Of a DNA stretch of 64,000 nucleotides, positions 38,854-47,769 are shown one piece after another (positions within the stretch are counted from its first letter, which is position 1; each line of letters starts with the position of its first letter). Made by a program: the position numbers and the translations under genes. This DNA comes from Vreelandella nigrificans (lineage in GTDB: Bacteria > Pseudomonadota > Gammaproteobacteria > Pseudomonadales > Halomonadaceae): NCBI RefSeq assembly GCF_002374315.1, contig NZ_NWUX01000001.1, positions 124,001 to 188,000 of the forward strand, read 5' to 3'. The notes under the pieces were generated by a model. That model saw only the letters and a list, made by a program, of their open reading frames with translations. It had not been told where the DNA came from and did no database searches.

Positions 38854-39945
38854 ATGCAGCGTTTGGCTGGAGTAATACTGTTTAGTCTCTGGGCTTCTTT
38901 TGTTCACGCAAGTGAGCCGTTGCCGGGGGACATTATTCAAGACCTTAATGCCTTGCAGCAGCAGCTTGCTGACGCTAGTGAGAGTGGAGATGGCTCTCAG
39001 GAGGCATTAGAACGCCTTATCACTCGGGCCACTGGGCAGGCTGCACGATTGCAAGGTGGTAATCGCTCTGATCAGTGGGCGAGTGCGCTCTACTCTCAGC
39101 TTGCTGCTGGCGCTATGGCTCGCCAGGGACGGCAAGAGGAGGCCGCACAGCAGTTGGCTAATGCACGTGAGCGTAGTGGTGTGCCCGCAAGCCAGCGGGC
39201 TAGGTGGCTACGCGAAGAGGCTGGGCTTCGGCGGGCTGCTGGGCAGCGTGAAGAGGCCATTGTGCTATATGAACAGTGGCTGGATAGCCGTACAGATGCC
39301 CAGGTGAGTTGGCAGCTAGTGCGCCTGTTGGCACAAGAGGAGCGCTGGGATGCTGCTGCTGAGCATTTGACTCCTCTGCTTGAGCAGAGTGGGGCCTTGG
39401 ATGAAGCACAGCAGTCGTTGATGCTTGCTGTATTGCGCAATGCTGAGCAGAGTGACCTCGCGTTGGGCTGGTTGCTTGAGGGCCTGAACAGCCAAAGCCC
39501 TCCTGAGGAGTGGCGTCAAGCGGCTGGGCTTGCCCAGCAGGCAGGCCAAAAAGGCATCGCTGCTGGCGTGTGGGAAATGGCTTGGCAGCTAGGCAAGTTT
39601 AACCAGCCAGAAGAGCGGCTGTTGCTAATCCGGCTTCATTTGGCTGGCGGCACGCCAGCACGAGCAGCGGAGCACTTGCAAGAGGCGCTGCGTGACGAGA
39701 CCCTTCCCCGCGATGAACAAATGCTAAGGCTGCTGGCCGCTGCGTGGCAGCAGGCCAAACATGTTCAAAATGCCTTAGAGGCTTGGGAGAGTCTTGCAGA
39801 ATATACCCAGGCAGCGAAGGACTGGAGGGAGTTGGGTCAGCTAGCCTACGCCTGGGGCGACGAGGCGCTGGCAAAGCACGCCTTTTCACAAGCGTTGGCT
39901 CTTGGTGATGATGAAGTAGAGCCTTGGCTGGTTAGCCTTCAGTAA
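38854..39945 (+). CDS. Tetratricopeptide-repeat protein of the TonB operon
   Basis: 363-residue exported protein with a short signal peptide (cleavage near residue 19, VHAS) and helical repeats through most of its length. It begins 4 bp after tonB. TPR proteins close TtpC-type TonB operons in Vibrio, so it likely serves the same transport machine as a periplasmic partner. Its individual function is not known. Confidence 0.82.
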   Translation: MQRLAGVILFSLWASFVHASEPLPGDIIQDLNALQQQLADASESGDGSQEALERLITRATGQAARLQGGNRSDQWASALYSQLAAGAMARQGRQEEAAQQLANARERSGVPASQRARWLREEAGLRRAAGQREEAIVLYEQWLDSRTDAQVSWQLVRLLAQEERWDAAAEHLTPLLEQSGALDEAQQSLMLAVLRNAEQSDLALGWLLEGLNSQSPPEEWRQAAGLAQQAGQKGIAAGVWEMAWQLGKFNQPEERLLLIRLHLAGGTPARAAEHLQEALRDETLPRDEQMLRLLAAAWQQAKHVQNALEAWESLAEYTQAAKDWRELGQLAYAWGDEALAKHAFSQALALGDDEVEPWLVSLQ

Positions 39946-39963
39946 CCTGAAAATACCATGAGA

Positions 39964-39989
39964 CCGCCTGCAATTATTGTGACAGGCGG
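39964..39989. terminator. Weak hairpin between convergent TPR and xthA genes
   Basis: CCGCCTG (39964-39970) pairs with CAGGCGG (39983-39989) around a 12-nt loop. There is no T-run, so termination is uncertain. Confidence 0.45.
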
Positions 39990-40013
39990 GCTGTGCGCGG
40001 TTATCGGCGACGA

Positions 40014-40850
40014 TTATTGGTCATGACATTTTAGCATCAGTGAAAACTTACTCCAGATTGGTGCGTGATCTGAAGGTCGCTCCATGCCGCGCAGCTGGTA
40101 ATCGATGCCGGCACTGGTAACGCACTCTGCAAGTGGTTTTGTCACTAGGATGTAATCAATGCGCAGCCCGCGTTTTGGTTCGCGATCAAAGCCTTTGGAG
40201 CGGTAATCAAACCAGCTAAACCAAGCATCGTTTTCGGGGTAGCAAAGTCGGTAGCTGTCACTTAGTCCCCAGGCTTTAATGTCGTCAAGCCATTCACGTT
40301 CTATGGGTTGGAAGCTGGCTTTGCCTTCACGGAGCCAGCGTTTCCGACTGGCCTCGCCGATGCCAATATCCTGGTCTTCGGGTGAAATATTGAAATCACC
40401 CATTATTGCAAGACGCTCGTCAGGGTGGTGCCGCTCGTTAAGCAAGCGGGACAGTTGCTGATAAAAACGCTCTTTATGGGGAAACTTAGTAGGGTGGGCG
40501 ATATTTTCTCCCTGAGGGAAATAGCCGTTCCATACGGTTACCGGTTGGCCGTCGTCCGCAAGCAGCCGCACGCCAATCAAGCGTCGCTGGGCATCTTCTT
40601 CATCATCGGGAAAGCCATAATAAACGTCTTGAGGCTTTTGGCGGCAGAGTAAAGCAACCCCATAATGACCTTTTTGGCCGTAGTAGAATACGTGGTAACC
40701 CATAGCCTCTACATCGGCTAGGGGAAACTCGCTGTCCTGTACTTTGGTTTCCTGAAGTCCAATGACATCTGGCTGTTGGGTGTCAATCAGCGCTTTAAGC
40801 TGATGCAAGCGTGCCCGGATACCATTGATATTGAATGAGACTAAGTGCAT
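40014..40850 (-). CDS. xthA: Exodeoxyribonuclease III
   Basis: Base-excision-repair AP endonuclease and 3'-5' exonuclease. The 278-residue protein follows E. coli XthA closely: [14 protein letters not shown], the metal-binding Glu in [41 protein letters not shown] and the catalytic His in PSDHAPIW. Its ATG overlaps the stop of the upstream small gene (TAATG), so expression is coupled to it. Confidence 0.94.
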   Translation of the reverse strand: MHLVSFNINGIRARLHQLKALIDTQQPDVIGLQETKVQDSEFPLADVEAMGYHVFYYGQKGHYGVALLCRQKPQDVYYGFPDDEEDAQRRLIGVRLLADDGQPVTVWNGYFPQGENIAHPTKFPHKERFYQQLSRLLNERHHPDERLAIMGDFNISPEDQDIGIGEASRKRWLREGKASFQPIEREWLDDIKAWGLSDSYRLCYPENDAWFSWFDYRSKGFDREPKRGLRIDYILVTKPLAECVTSAGIDYQLRGMERPSDHAPIWSKFSLMLKCHDQ

Positions 40851-41098
40851 TAAGTGTTCTCTCCAGAAGGATTATCCGCCTCTTTATCTGAATGAATCGA
40901 AATCGTTTGCCCATCTTGTTGGCGTGCCAGTTTTCGTACCGCCTGAAGCTTGCGTTGCTGCTGCTTTTTAGCCACAAAGCGCCGTGAAGAGGTAACTTGG
41001 TCTGGGTTTTCGTGGCGCCATTTTTTATAATCTTTACGGCGCCCAGTGCGGATGGTTACTTTATCCGCTATCGAACGGGTCTTTTTCTTACGCGTCAT
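40850..41098 (-). CDS. Small basic protein of unknown function, coupled to xthA
   Basis: 82-residue protein, strongly Lys/Arg-rich to about residue 60 with an acidic tail. I do not recognise the family. It is probably real: AAGGAG is well placed 7-8 nt before the ATG, and its stop overlaps the xthA start. The charge suggests nucleic-acid binding, but no known motif is visible. It runs divergently from rhlB. Confidence 0.7.
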   Translation of the reverse strand: MTRKKKTRSIADKVTIRTGRRKDYKKWRHENPDQVTSSRRFVAKKQQQRKLQAVRKLARQQDGQTISIHSDKEADNPSGENT

Positions 41099-41184
41099 AT
41101 CGCGCTCCTTGGGTTAACTTATGCCTCATTCTAACAGGCAAGCATACTCCTTCGACAGCAGAGCGCGCTCTTATCGCCAAGCCC

Positions 41185-41193
41185 TGGTACAAT
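41185..41193 (+). promoter_or_regulatory. Extended -10 promoter for rhlB
   Basis: TGG-TACAAT, an extended -10 without a clear -35, about 50 nt before the rhlB ATG. Confidence 0.45.
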
Positions 41194-41243
41194 GCGCTCT
41201 TCGTGATGCCTAACATCCACAGCAATGGACAGATACACAGCCT

Positions 41244-42518
41244 ATGAGCGAGTCGGAACAGACCACAGCATCGGCCCAGAACCGCAAGCCTAAACGTCGC
41301 CGTCGGAAACCGCGTCGCCGTCAGTCGAACTGGGATCTTCGTCAGTTTCAGGTGCCAGCCGTGGCCGGCAAGTGGCGCTTTCATGACTTTGATCTGCCGC
41401 TGCCTTTAATGCGCGCTATTCACGCCCAAGGGTTTGAGTACTGTACGCCTATTCAAGCAGAGGCCCTTCGACAAACGCTGCTAGGTGGCGATATTGTAGG
41501 CAAGGCGCAAACCGGAACGGGCAAAACAGCCGCATTTTTAATTTCGGTCCTGGCCTACTTTTTAGAAGAGCCAACCCCGGATGGACAAAAATCAGGTGCT
41601 CCTCGTGCACTGATTATTGCACCTACCCGTGAGTTAGCGTTGCAGATCGAAAAAGATGCTAAAGCCCTAGCCCGTTTTACCCAGTTGAATGTCGCCAGCG
41701 TTGTCGGCGGTATGGATTACCAGAAACAGCGCGAAAGTCTGGGTAATAAGATCGATATCTTAGTAGCCACACCTGGCCGCCTGTTGGATTTTCACCAGAA
41801 ACGCGATATCGACCTTTCAGAAGTGGAAGTGTTGGTGCTTGACGAGGCGGACCGCATGCTTTCCATGGGGTTTATTCCCGATGTGAAACGTATTATCCGC
41901 TATACGCCGAAAAAAGAAGAGCGCCAGACTTTCCTCTTCTCGGCGACCTTCACTGACGATATTTTGAGTTTGGCGAGCCAATGGACGCTTGACCCTGCGC
42001 ACGTTGAAATTGAAGTTACCGTTGAGAATCAGGCGGATATCGACCAGCGTGTTTACTTGGTGTCAGATGATGACAAGCAGCGTCTGCTAGTTAATCTGCT
42101 TGAGCAGGAGAGCTTCGAGCGGGTCATGGTGTTTGGTAACCGCCGTGATCTCGTGCGTAAGCTTGACGACCTGCTTAAGAAAGCGGGCGTTAGCGTTGCT
42201 ATGTTGTCGGGCGATGTGCCGCAGAACCAGCGTATCAAAACCCTTGAACGCTTCCGCGAGGGAGAGATTCAAGTGCTGGTGGCTACTGATGTGGCAGGGC
42301 GCGGGATTCATATTGAAGACGTCAGTCACGTGATTAACTACACTCTGCCAGAAGATCCAGAAGACTACGTCCACCGTATTGGCCGCACCGGCCGTGCTGG
42401 GGCGAAAGGCGTTTCGATTAGCTTTGTAGGTGAAGAGGATGCTTTCTCTCTGCCTGAGATTGAACGCTACATCAATGGCAAGCTGCCCTGCGAACACCCT
42501 CCAGAAGGCATGCTGTAA
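41244..42518 (+). CDS. rhlB: DEAD-box RNA helicase RhlB
   Basis: ATP-dependent RNA helicase of the mRNA-decay machinery. The 424-residue protein has a basic Arg/Lys N-terminal extension (about 15-30), Q motif, Walker A AQTGTGKT (88-95), DEAD box, SAT and the C-terminal motif [10 protein letters not shown]. The N-terminal basic extension is like pseudomonad RhlB rather than E. coli. It could work with the RNase E encoded at 4.6-8.0 kb. dinG follows after 5 bp. Confidence 0.88.
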   Translation: MSESEQTTASAQNRKPKRRRRKPRRRQSNWDLRQFQVPAVAGKWRFHDFDLPLPLMRAIHAQGFEYCTPIQAEALRQTLLGGDIVGKAQTGTGKTAAFLISVLAYFLEEPTPDGQKSGAPRALIIAPTRELALQIEKDAKALARFTQLNVASVVGGMDYQKQRESLGNKIDILVATPGRLLDFHQKRDIDLSEVEVLVLDEADRMLSMGFIPDVKRIIRYTPKKEERQTFLFSATFTDDILSLASQWTLDPAHVEIEVTVENQADIDQRVYLVSDDDKQRLLVNLLEQESFERVMVFGNRRDLVRKLDDLLKKAGVSVAMLSGDVPQNQRIKTLERFREGEIQVLVATDVAGRGIHIEDVSHVINYTLPEDPEDYVHRIGRTGRAGAKGVSISFVGEEDAFSLPEIERYINGKLPCEHPPEGML

Positions 42519-42523
42519 CACGC

Positions 42524-44650
42524 ATGTTGGATAACGGCTTAAAAAGCGATATTCAACAAGCCTACCGTAGCGTGGTGGAAAAGCTTGAGCTGACCCCACG
42601 CTACGGGCAGCGGCTAATGATCGCAGAGATTGCCAGAACGCTCGGAGGAATTGAGCAAGACAGCGATGGCAAACGCACCAATGACAGTCATGTGTGTGTG
42701 TTGGAGGCGGGAACCGGAACCGGTAAAACGCTTGCCTATTTAATCGCCGCACTGCCTATTGCCAAGGCGCAGGGTAAGCGCCTCATCGTATCGACGGCAA
42801 CAGTGGCACTTCAAGAGCAGGTGCTTAATCAGGATCTGCCATCACTTGCTAGCCACAGTGGTATTGCGTTCCGCTATGCCCTTGCTAAAGGGCGCGGTAG
42901 ATATGTATGTGTGGCGCGACTTGATCAAGCACTGGAAGGTAGCGAACCCAACCCAACTCTCTCACTGTTTGAGCAGTCTCTACAGGCGGAAAGCAGCGAC
43001 TTTACCGTGCTGGCGACCGATATGGTTGAATCTTACGGTAAGGGGGATTGGGAAGGGGACCGCGACAATTGGCCGCACTCAATCGACGATGCTCACTGGC
43101 GACGTTTGACGGTTGACCACCGCCAATGTACCGGCCGGCGTTGTGGGCATTTTGGTGCTTGTGCGTTTTTTCGCTCCAGGCGTGAGCTCGAAAATGCCGA
43201 TGTTATCGTTGCTAACCACGATCTGGTGTTAGCCGACTTAGCGCTTGGCGGCGGGGCTATTTTACCCGACCCTGCTGACTGCATTTTTGTATTTGACGAA
43301 GGGCATCATCTGCCTGATAAAGCGCTTTCTCACTTTGCCCATCGTTTTGCGGTGCATGGTTGTTTGCGATGGTTAAAAACCCTTAAAAGTAGTCTAACTG
43401 ACCTCCATCAGGGGCTGGCGGTGCAGCCGACGGTGGCGCGCCTGCTGACCAGCTTGCCTGAGCTGATGCATAGCTTGGAACCAGCGCTGGGTGATGTATT
43501 CAGCATGGGGCACCAATTGGCAGGGCGGGCCAATGGTTTAGGTGATGAGGAAGTCCTGCATCAGTTCCGCTTTGAAAAAGGTCAGGTTCCTACTGAGTTG
43601 CGCGACCAGGCGCAGCAACTGTTAGTGATGTTCGCAACACTATCGCGCTGTTTAGAAAGTATTAGCGATATTCTCAGGGAAAGTCTCGACCCGGATAAGC
43701 AAACCGGCTTGGATCGGGAACAGGCTGAAACATGGTTGCCGCTGGTTGCGCTGCTTCACGGGCGTGCCCTGGAGGCCCATGCGCTATGGCAAGCCTTTAG
43801 CGAACAGGACGCGGCCAATGCGCCGCCTAGTGCCCGCTGGCTTAGTCTGAGTCGGGTCGCGGGTGAACCGGAAATTGAGTTTTCGGCAAGTCCTGTTTCG
43901 GCTGCCCATACCCTGGCCAAGCACTTATGGGGGCGTTGCCACGGAGCGGTGGTTACTTCAGCCACCCTTACTGCGCTAGGGCGTTTTGAGCGTATTCAGG
44001 AGCGAGCAGGGCTAGCCAACCGTTACCGTTATCAAGCATTGCCGAGCCCATTTGATTACGCTAATGCGGTTCTTCGCGTGCCTGCCGAAGCTACCGACCC
44101 AGGCGACCGTGATGCCCATGAAAGTGCGATCGTGCGCTTTGTTGAGCAGCTGGGCGACAAGGAGGCGGTGTTGGTGCTGTTCTCTTCGCGGGCCCAGCTT
44201 CGGGCGGTGGAAAAAGCCCTGGCGGTTGGTGCCAAAGGGCGGGTGTTGGCGCAAGATGCGCTACCCAAGCGTGAACTGATAGAGCGGCACCGTGGGGCCG
44301 TAGATAAAGGCAAAGGCAGTATTATATTTGGTTTAGCGAGTTTCGCGGAAGGTATTGACCTGCCCGGTGACTACCTTACTCATGTGGTCATTACACGGCT
44401 ACCGTTTGCGGTGCCAGATGACCCGGTAGGGGCGACGTTGGCTGAATGGATTGAGAGTCAGGGCGGCAACCCGTTCATGCGGATTAGCGTGCCGGATGCA
44501 TCGATAAAGCTCGTGCAGGCCTGCGGGAGGCTGATTCGCAAGGAAAGTGATCGGGGAGTAATTACGTTACTGGATCGGCGCGTAATTACTCGCCGCTACG
44601 GCCAGGCGTTATTAGATGCCTTGCCGCCGTTCAAGCGAGAAATCTTGTAG
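42524..44650 (+). CDS. dinG: ATP-dependent DNA helicase DinG
   Basis: XPD-like 5'-3' helicase that unwinds D-loops, R-loops and G-quadruplexes. The 708-residue protein has Walker A EAGTGTGKT (61-69), an iron-sulfur domain with clustered cysteines (YVCVARL and CTGRRCGHFGAC), the DEGH box and a C-terminal motif ACGRLIRKESDRG. It lies 5 bp after rhlB and ends at a strong hairpin. Confidence 0.92.
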   Translation: MLDNGLKSDIQQAYRSVVEKLELTPRYGQRLMIAEIARTLGGIEQDSDGKRTNDSHVCVLEAGTGTGKTLAYLIAALPIAKAQGKRLIVSTATVALQEQVLNQDLPSLASHSGIAFRYALAKGRGRYVCVARLDQALEGSEPNPTLSLFEQSLQAESSDFTVLATDMVESYGKGDWEGDRDNWPHSIDDAHWRRLTVDHRQCTGRRCGHFGACAFFRSRRELENADVIVANHDLVLADLALGGGAILPDPADCIFVFDEGHHLPDKALSHFAHRFAVHGCLRWLKTLKSSLTDLHQGLAVQPTVARLLTSLPELMHSLEPALGDVFSMGHQLAGRANGLGDEEVLHQFRFEKGQVPTELRDQAQQLLVMFATLSRCLESISDILRESLDPDKQTGLDREQAETWLPLVALLHGRALEAHALWQAFSEQDAANAPPSARWLSLSRVAGEPEIEFSASPVSAAHTLAKHLWGRCHGAVVTSATLTALGRFERIQERAGLANRYRYQALPSPFDYANAVLRVPAEATDPGDRDAHESAIVRFVEQLGDKEAVLVLFSSRAQLRAVEKALAVGAKGRVLAQDALPKRELIERHRGAVDKGKGSIIFGLASFAEGIDLPGDYLTHVVITRLPFAVPDDPVGATLAEWIESQGGNPFMRISVPDASIKLVQACGRLIRKESDRGVITLLDRRVITRRYGQALLDALPPFKREIL

Positions 44651-44653
44651 AAA

Positions 44654-44675
44654 AACGCCCCGCTGGCGGGGCGTT
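44654..44675. terminator. Hairpin terminator between convergent dinG and aroG
   Basis: Perfect stem AACGCCCCGC / GCGGGGCGTT with a very short loop. The T-run is weak in both directions, but the stem is strong. Confidence 0.75.
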
Positions 44676-44694
44676 GATATGCTCAAAAGAGTGC

Positions 44695-45768
44695 TTAAGC
44701 GATGCGTTTAGTAAGTGCGGATGCTAGTTTTTCGTTCATGCGGGTGAACGTCTCTACGGTGGTCTCCCAGTCGATACAGGCATCGGTGATCGAAACGCCG
44801 TACTGAAGCTCGCTTAGATCTGCTGGCACTTTTTGATTGCCCCAGCCAATGTTGGATTCGATCATCAGGCCGATAATAGAAGTGTTGCCTTCTAAAATCT
44901 GGTTGGTGACGTTTTCAAGCACTAGTGGCTGAAGGGCTGCGTCTTTATTTGAGTTAGCATGGGAGCAGTCGATCATTATGTTGGCAGAAAGGTTGGCTTT
45001 TTTAAGCTCTTTTTCGGCCAATGCGACGCTGACGCTATCGTAATTGGGCTTGCCGTTGCCGCCGCGCAGTACCACGTGGCCGTATGCATTGCCGCGGGTA
45101 CGAATGATGGCTACCTGGCCTGATTGGTTAATGCCCAAGAAATTATGCGGGTGAGCCACCGATTCTAAGGCATTAATTGCAACATCCAGGCTGCCGTCGG
45201 TACCATTTTTGAAACCCACTGGGCCGGAGAGGCCTGAGGCCATTTCGCGGTGGGTTTGCGACTCGGTGGTGCGCGCGCCAACGGCTGACCAGCTGATGCA
45301 ATCTTGTAGGTACTGAGGGGAGATTGGGTCGAGCGCTTCGGTGGCCAGTGGCAGGCCCATTTCCGCCAGGTCTACTAGCAGCTTGCGAGCAATGTGTAGG
45401 CCTTCATCAATTTCGAAAGAGTCGTTTAAGTGCGGGTCATTAATTAGGCCTTTCCAGCCGACGGTGGTGCGGGGCTTTTCAAAATAGACGCGCATGACAA
45501 TGTAGAGACTGTCGCTTACCTGATCGGCGAGCTTGCGCAACCGGCGAGCATAATCCAGCGCGGCATCTACGTCATGAATTGAGCATGGTCCTACCACGAC
45601 AAGAAGACGGTGGTCTTTTCCATCCAGGATATCCTGGATGGTTTTACGTCCTTCAATAACCGAGCGCTCGGCAGTTTCGGTCAGGGGGATAGCGCCTTTT
45701 AGTGCTTCTGGGGTGGTGAGAACATCTTGGGCGAGAACGTTAAGGTTACTAACTTGCTGATCAGACAT
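44695..45768 (-). CDS. aroG: 3-deoxy-7-phosphoheptulonate (DAHP) synthase, class I
   Basis: First step of aromatic amino-acid synthesis, joining PEP and erythrose 4-phosphate. The 357-residue protein is an AroF/G/H-type enzyme with VVGPCSIHD, RVYFEKPRTTVGWKG, SAVGARTTESQTHRE and MIDCSHANS motifs. Which aromatic amino acid inhibits it cannot be told with certainty, so the aroG symbol is provisional. It faces dinG and diverges from rpoE. Confidence 0.88.
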   Translation of the reverse strand: MSDQQVSNLNVLAQDVLTTPEALKGAIPLTETAERSVIEGRKTIQDILDGKDHRLLVVVGPCSIHDVDAALDYARRLRKLADQVSDSLYIVMRVYFEKPRTTVGWKGLINDPHLNDSFEIDEGLHIARKLLVDLAEMGLPLATEALDPISPQYLQDCISWSAVGARTTESQTHREMASGLSGPVGFKNGTDGSLDVAINALESVAHPHNFLGINQSGQVAIIRTRGNAYGHVVLRGGNGKPNYDSVSVALAEKELKKANLSANIMIDCSHANSNKDAALQPLVLENVTNQILEGNTSIIGLMIESNIGWGNQKVPADLSELQYGVSITDACIDWETTVETFTRMNEKLASALTKRIA

Positions 45769-46115
45769 CTTGCTACCTGTGTGCGCTGTGGGCTAAAAGT
45801 GGCCTCTACTATGGCGTGTCAGGGGAGTAAAAATCAATTATTACGGAACTTGAAGAGGGTGAAAGGTGTCAGCCTCAAGATTTTGTGAAAGGGGGCTAAG
45901 CGCTTGATGCGCTGAGCAGAACGCGTAACACTAAGCGCCATAGAATATGCTTGTTATAAATAGCAGAGGGCGTAGATTTGCCATCTGATGTCACCATTAC
46001 TACTAACCAATGCCCAAGGGACGCTATGCTGCTTGCTGTTAATGCCCATGTTGAAGGGCAAAAAAGACCCCAGGCTCGATGCGATGCACGTCGTGCAAGC
46101 GGGAGGAGCGTGTGA
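45769..46115. other. Intergenic region between aroG and rpoE
   Basis: 347 bp with no convincing gene. It should contain the aroG promoter and the rpoE promoters. GAACTT at 45846-45851 is a good sigma-E -35 (see separate entry). AGCGC-ttgat-GCGCT around 45899-45913 is a small hairpin. GGGAGGAG at about 46101-46108 is the rpoE ribosome site. Confidence 0.55.
45846..45873 (+). promoter_or_regulatory. Possible sigma-E autoregulatory promoter of rpoE
   Basis: GAACTT (45846-45851) followed after 17 bp by TCAGC (45869-45873), a partial match to the sigma-E -10 TCTGA. Position about 245 bp upstream of rpoE suits autoregulation known for rpoE/algU. Confidence 0.35.
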
Positions 46116-46715
46116 ATGGGCACTCGTGAGACAGATCAGCAACTTGTTGAGCGTGCTCAAAAAGGCGATACCCGCGCTTTCGATTTGCTGGTAAAAAAAT
46201 ACCAGCACAAAATTATTGGTTTGATAGGCCGTTACGTACATGATCACTCCGAGGTGCAGGACGTAGCACAGGAGGCGTTCATTAAAGCCTATCGGGCGCT
46301 GGGCAAATTTCGTGCTGAAAGTGCGTTTTATACCTGGATGTATCGAATTGCGATCAATACGGCAAAAAACCACCTCGTTTCAAGAGGGCGGCGACCACCG
46401 GGTAGTGACCTGGATATTGTCGATGCTGAAATTATTGATCAAAGTGGCCGTCTAGCAGATGCCGAGTCGCCTGAAGCGGCAATTGCACGGGATCAGCTTG
46501 AGGCCGCTGTCTATGAGGCCATTGAAAGATTGCCGGAAGATTTGCGTACCGCCATCACGCTACGCGAGCTTGATGGCCTTGCCTATGAGGATATTGCTCA
46601 GGTGATGCAGTGCCCGGTAGGCACTGTGCGTTCGCGTATTTTTCGTGCTCGTGAAGCGGTTGATGAACATATTCGACCATTGGTTACTACTGCGCGTAAC
46701 AGCCGGGATGAATAA
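46116..46715 (+). CDS. rpoE: RNA polymerase sigma factor RpoE (AlgU)
   Basis: Envelope-stress ECF sigma factor. The 199-residue protein has region 2 (DVAQEAFIKAYRAL, FYTWMYRIAINTAKN) and region 4 (LPEDLRTAITLRELDGLAYEDIAQVM, GTVRSRIFRARE) almost as in AlgU/RpoE. GGGAGGAG supports the start. The anti-sigma, its regulator and the MucD protease follow, giving the algU-mucABCD layout, though a 298-bp gap separates it from rseA. Confidence 0.96.
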   Translation: MGTRETDQQLVERAQKGDTRAFDLLVKKYQHKIIGLIGRYVHDHSEVQDVAQEAFIKAYRALGKFRAESAFYTWMYRIAINTAKNHLVSRGRRPPGSDLDIVDAEIIDQSGRLADAESPEAAIARDQLEAAVYEAIERLPEDLRTAITLRELDGLAYEDIAQVMQCPVGTVRSRIFRAREAVDEHIRPLVTTARNSRDE

Positions 46716-46831
46716 CTGAGAACGCTATCTGCTGAGTGACGGGTTGGCTGGTCGAGCTGGTGGTCCGTGACCCTTGGCAAATAATGATATTACTTGTTTG
46801 TCACAATAAATTACGTTTTTACTTTTTTTAT

Positions 46832-46859
46832 GAACTGTCTGGCAAGAGAAGCGTCATAA
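46832..46859 (+). promoter_or_regulatory. Sigma-E-like promoter ahead of rseA
   Basis: GAACTG (46832-46837) and TCATAA (46854-46859) with 16-bp spacing, close to the sigma-E consensus GAACTT-N16-TCTGA/TCAAA. It would give rseA-rseB-rseC their own envelope-stress-induced start, a negative feedback arrangement. Confidence 0.5.
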
Positions 46860-46944
46860 GCCCTGAGCAGCTCAATGGATAATCTGCTTCTTCTTAAGCG
46901 AGCTGCGAAAGAGATGCAAAATAGGGTCTTGGCCTGTGGAGTTG

Positions 46945-46980
46945 CTGTGGTGACACGCACTTCTAGCAGTGTTACCACAG
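46945..46980 (+). promoter_or_regulatory. Strong hairpin in the rseA leader
   Basis: CTGTGGTGACAC (46945-46956) pairs with GTGTTACCACAG (46969-46980), 12 bp with one G-U, loop of 12 nt, ending 33 nt before the rseA ATG. No T-run follows, so it is not an ordinary terminator. Confidence 0.6.
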
Positions 46981-47013
46981 GGCTTCTTCTAACACAGTGT
47001 GAGGGTGTGAAGT

Positions 47014-47745
47014 ATGAGTCAAAACACACGGGAGTCGCTTTCTGCGCTAATGGATGGCGAAAGCGATGAGCTTGAATTGCGCCGAGTGTTGAAGTCGCTG
47101 CCTAACGATACTGATGCGGCAGAGACATGGAGGCGTTACCACTTAGCGCGCAGCATGATGCAGCGTGAGCGCGATGTGGACGTGAGTGTTGATCTCTCTG
47201 CAGGTATTATGGCGCGTTTGCGTGATGAGCCTGCTCCATCATTACTTGACGAGCCAAAAGCCGCCCCTTCTCGAGTAAACAATGTTTCATTTGCGCGAGG
47301 CGCAGGTGTCGCAGCAGCTGTATCGTTAATGGTTATCACGGGTGTGCAGTTCTTTGGTGGTAGTGATTCTGGCGCGATTCAGGGATCAGGAGATTTAGTA
47401 GCAGCGCCCTCGGGTGGTGCTCAGGTGCAGCCTGTTAACTTGGCTTCTACCCAGTCTGCTGCCATGGCACCGTCAGATATACCTATGTTTGAGCCAACGC
47501 CGTTCCGCATTAATGGACAGGGTGGTAATGGCGGGTTAATGAATGTCAGCGAGGCTGGTTTTTCTGCGCCTTCAGTACCACAAGGTGTGATGGCTCAACC
47601 GGGTACTTCTATTGACATAGAGCAAATTCAGTTATTGCGATCCTACCTAGAGCAGCACGCTCAAGGTGCGGCAAGCGGTAATGCTGATAGCTGGATGCCA
47701 CTTATGCGCTCATCATCCGTTATAGAACCACTTGGGCAGCGTTAG
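47014..47745 (+). CDS. rseA: Anti-sigma-E factor RseA (MucA)
   Basis: 243-residue single-pass inner-membrane anti-sigma factor. The N-terminal domain starts SLSALMDGESDELELRRVLK and contains WRRYHLARSMMQ, the RseA/MucA sigma-binding signature. The membrane helix is at about 96-115. The periplasmic region (about 130 residues) is longer than in E. coli RseA and Gln/Gly/Ser-rich. It would hold RpoE inactive until proteolysis. It is preceded by its own sigma-E-like promoter and a hairpin. Confidence 0.9.
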   Translation: MSQNTRESLSALMDGESDELELRRVLKSLPNDTDAAETWRRYHLARSMMQRERDVDVSVDLSAGIMARLRDEPAPSLLDEPKAAPSRVNNVSFARGAGVAAAVSLMVITGVQFFGGSDSGAIQGSGDLVAAPSGGAQVQPVNLASTQSAAMAPSDIPMFEPTPFRINGQGGNGGLMNVSEAGFSAPSVPQGVMAQPGTSIDIEQIQLLRSYLEQHAQGAASGNADSWMPLMRSSSVIEPLGQR

Positions 47746-47769
47746 ATGCAGATTGCTAGGTAAGGGTGT

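Noticed and set aside
39096..39440. 114-codon minus-strand frame in the TPR gene
   Set aside because: Shadow of a Gln/Ala/Arg-rich gene with no ribosome site.
46875..47069. 64-codon frame overlapping the rseA start
   Set aside because: Crosses the strong rseA-leader hairpin and runs out of frame into rseA; no family seen.
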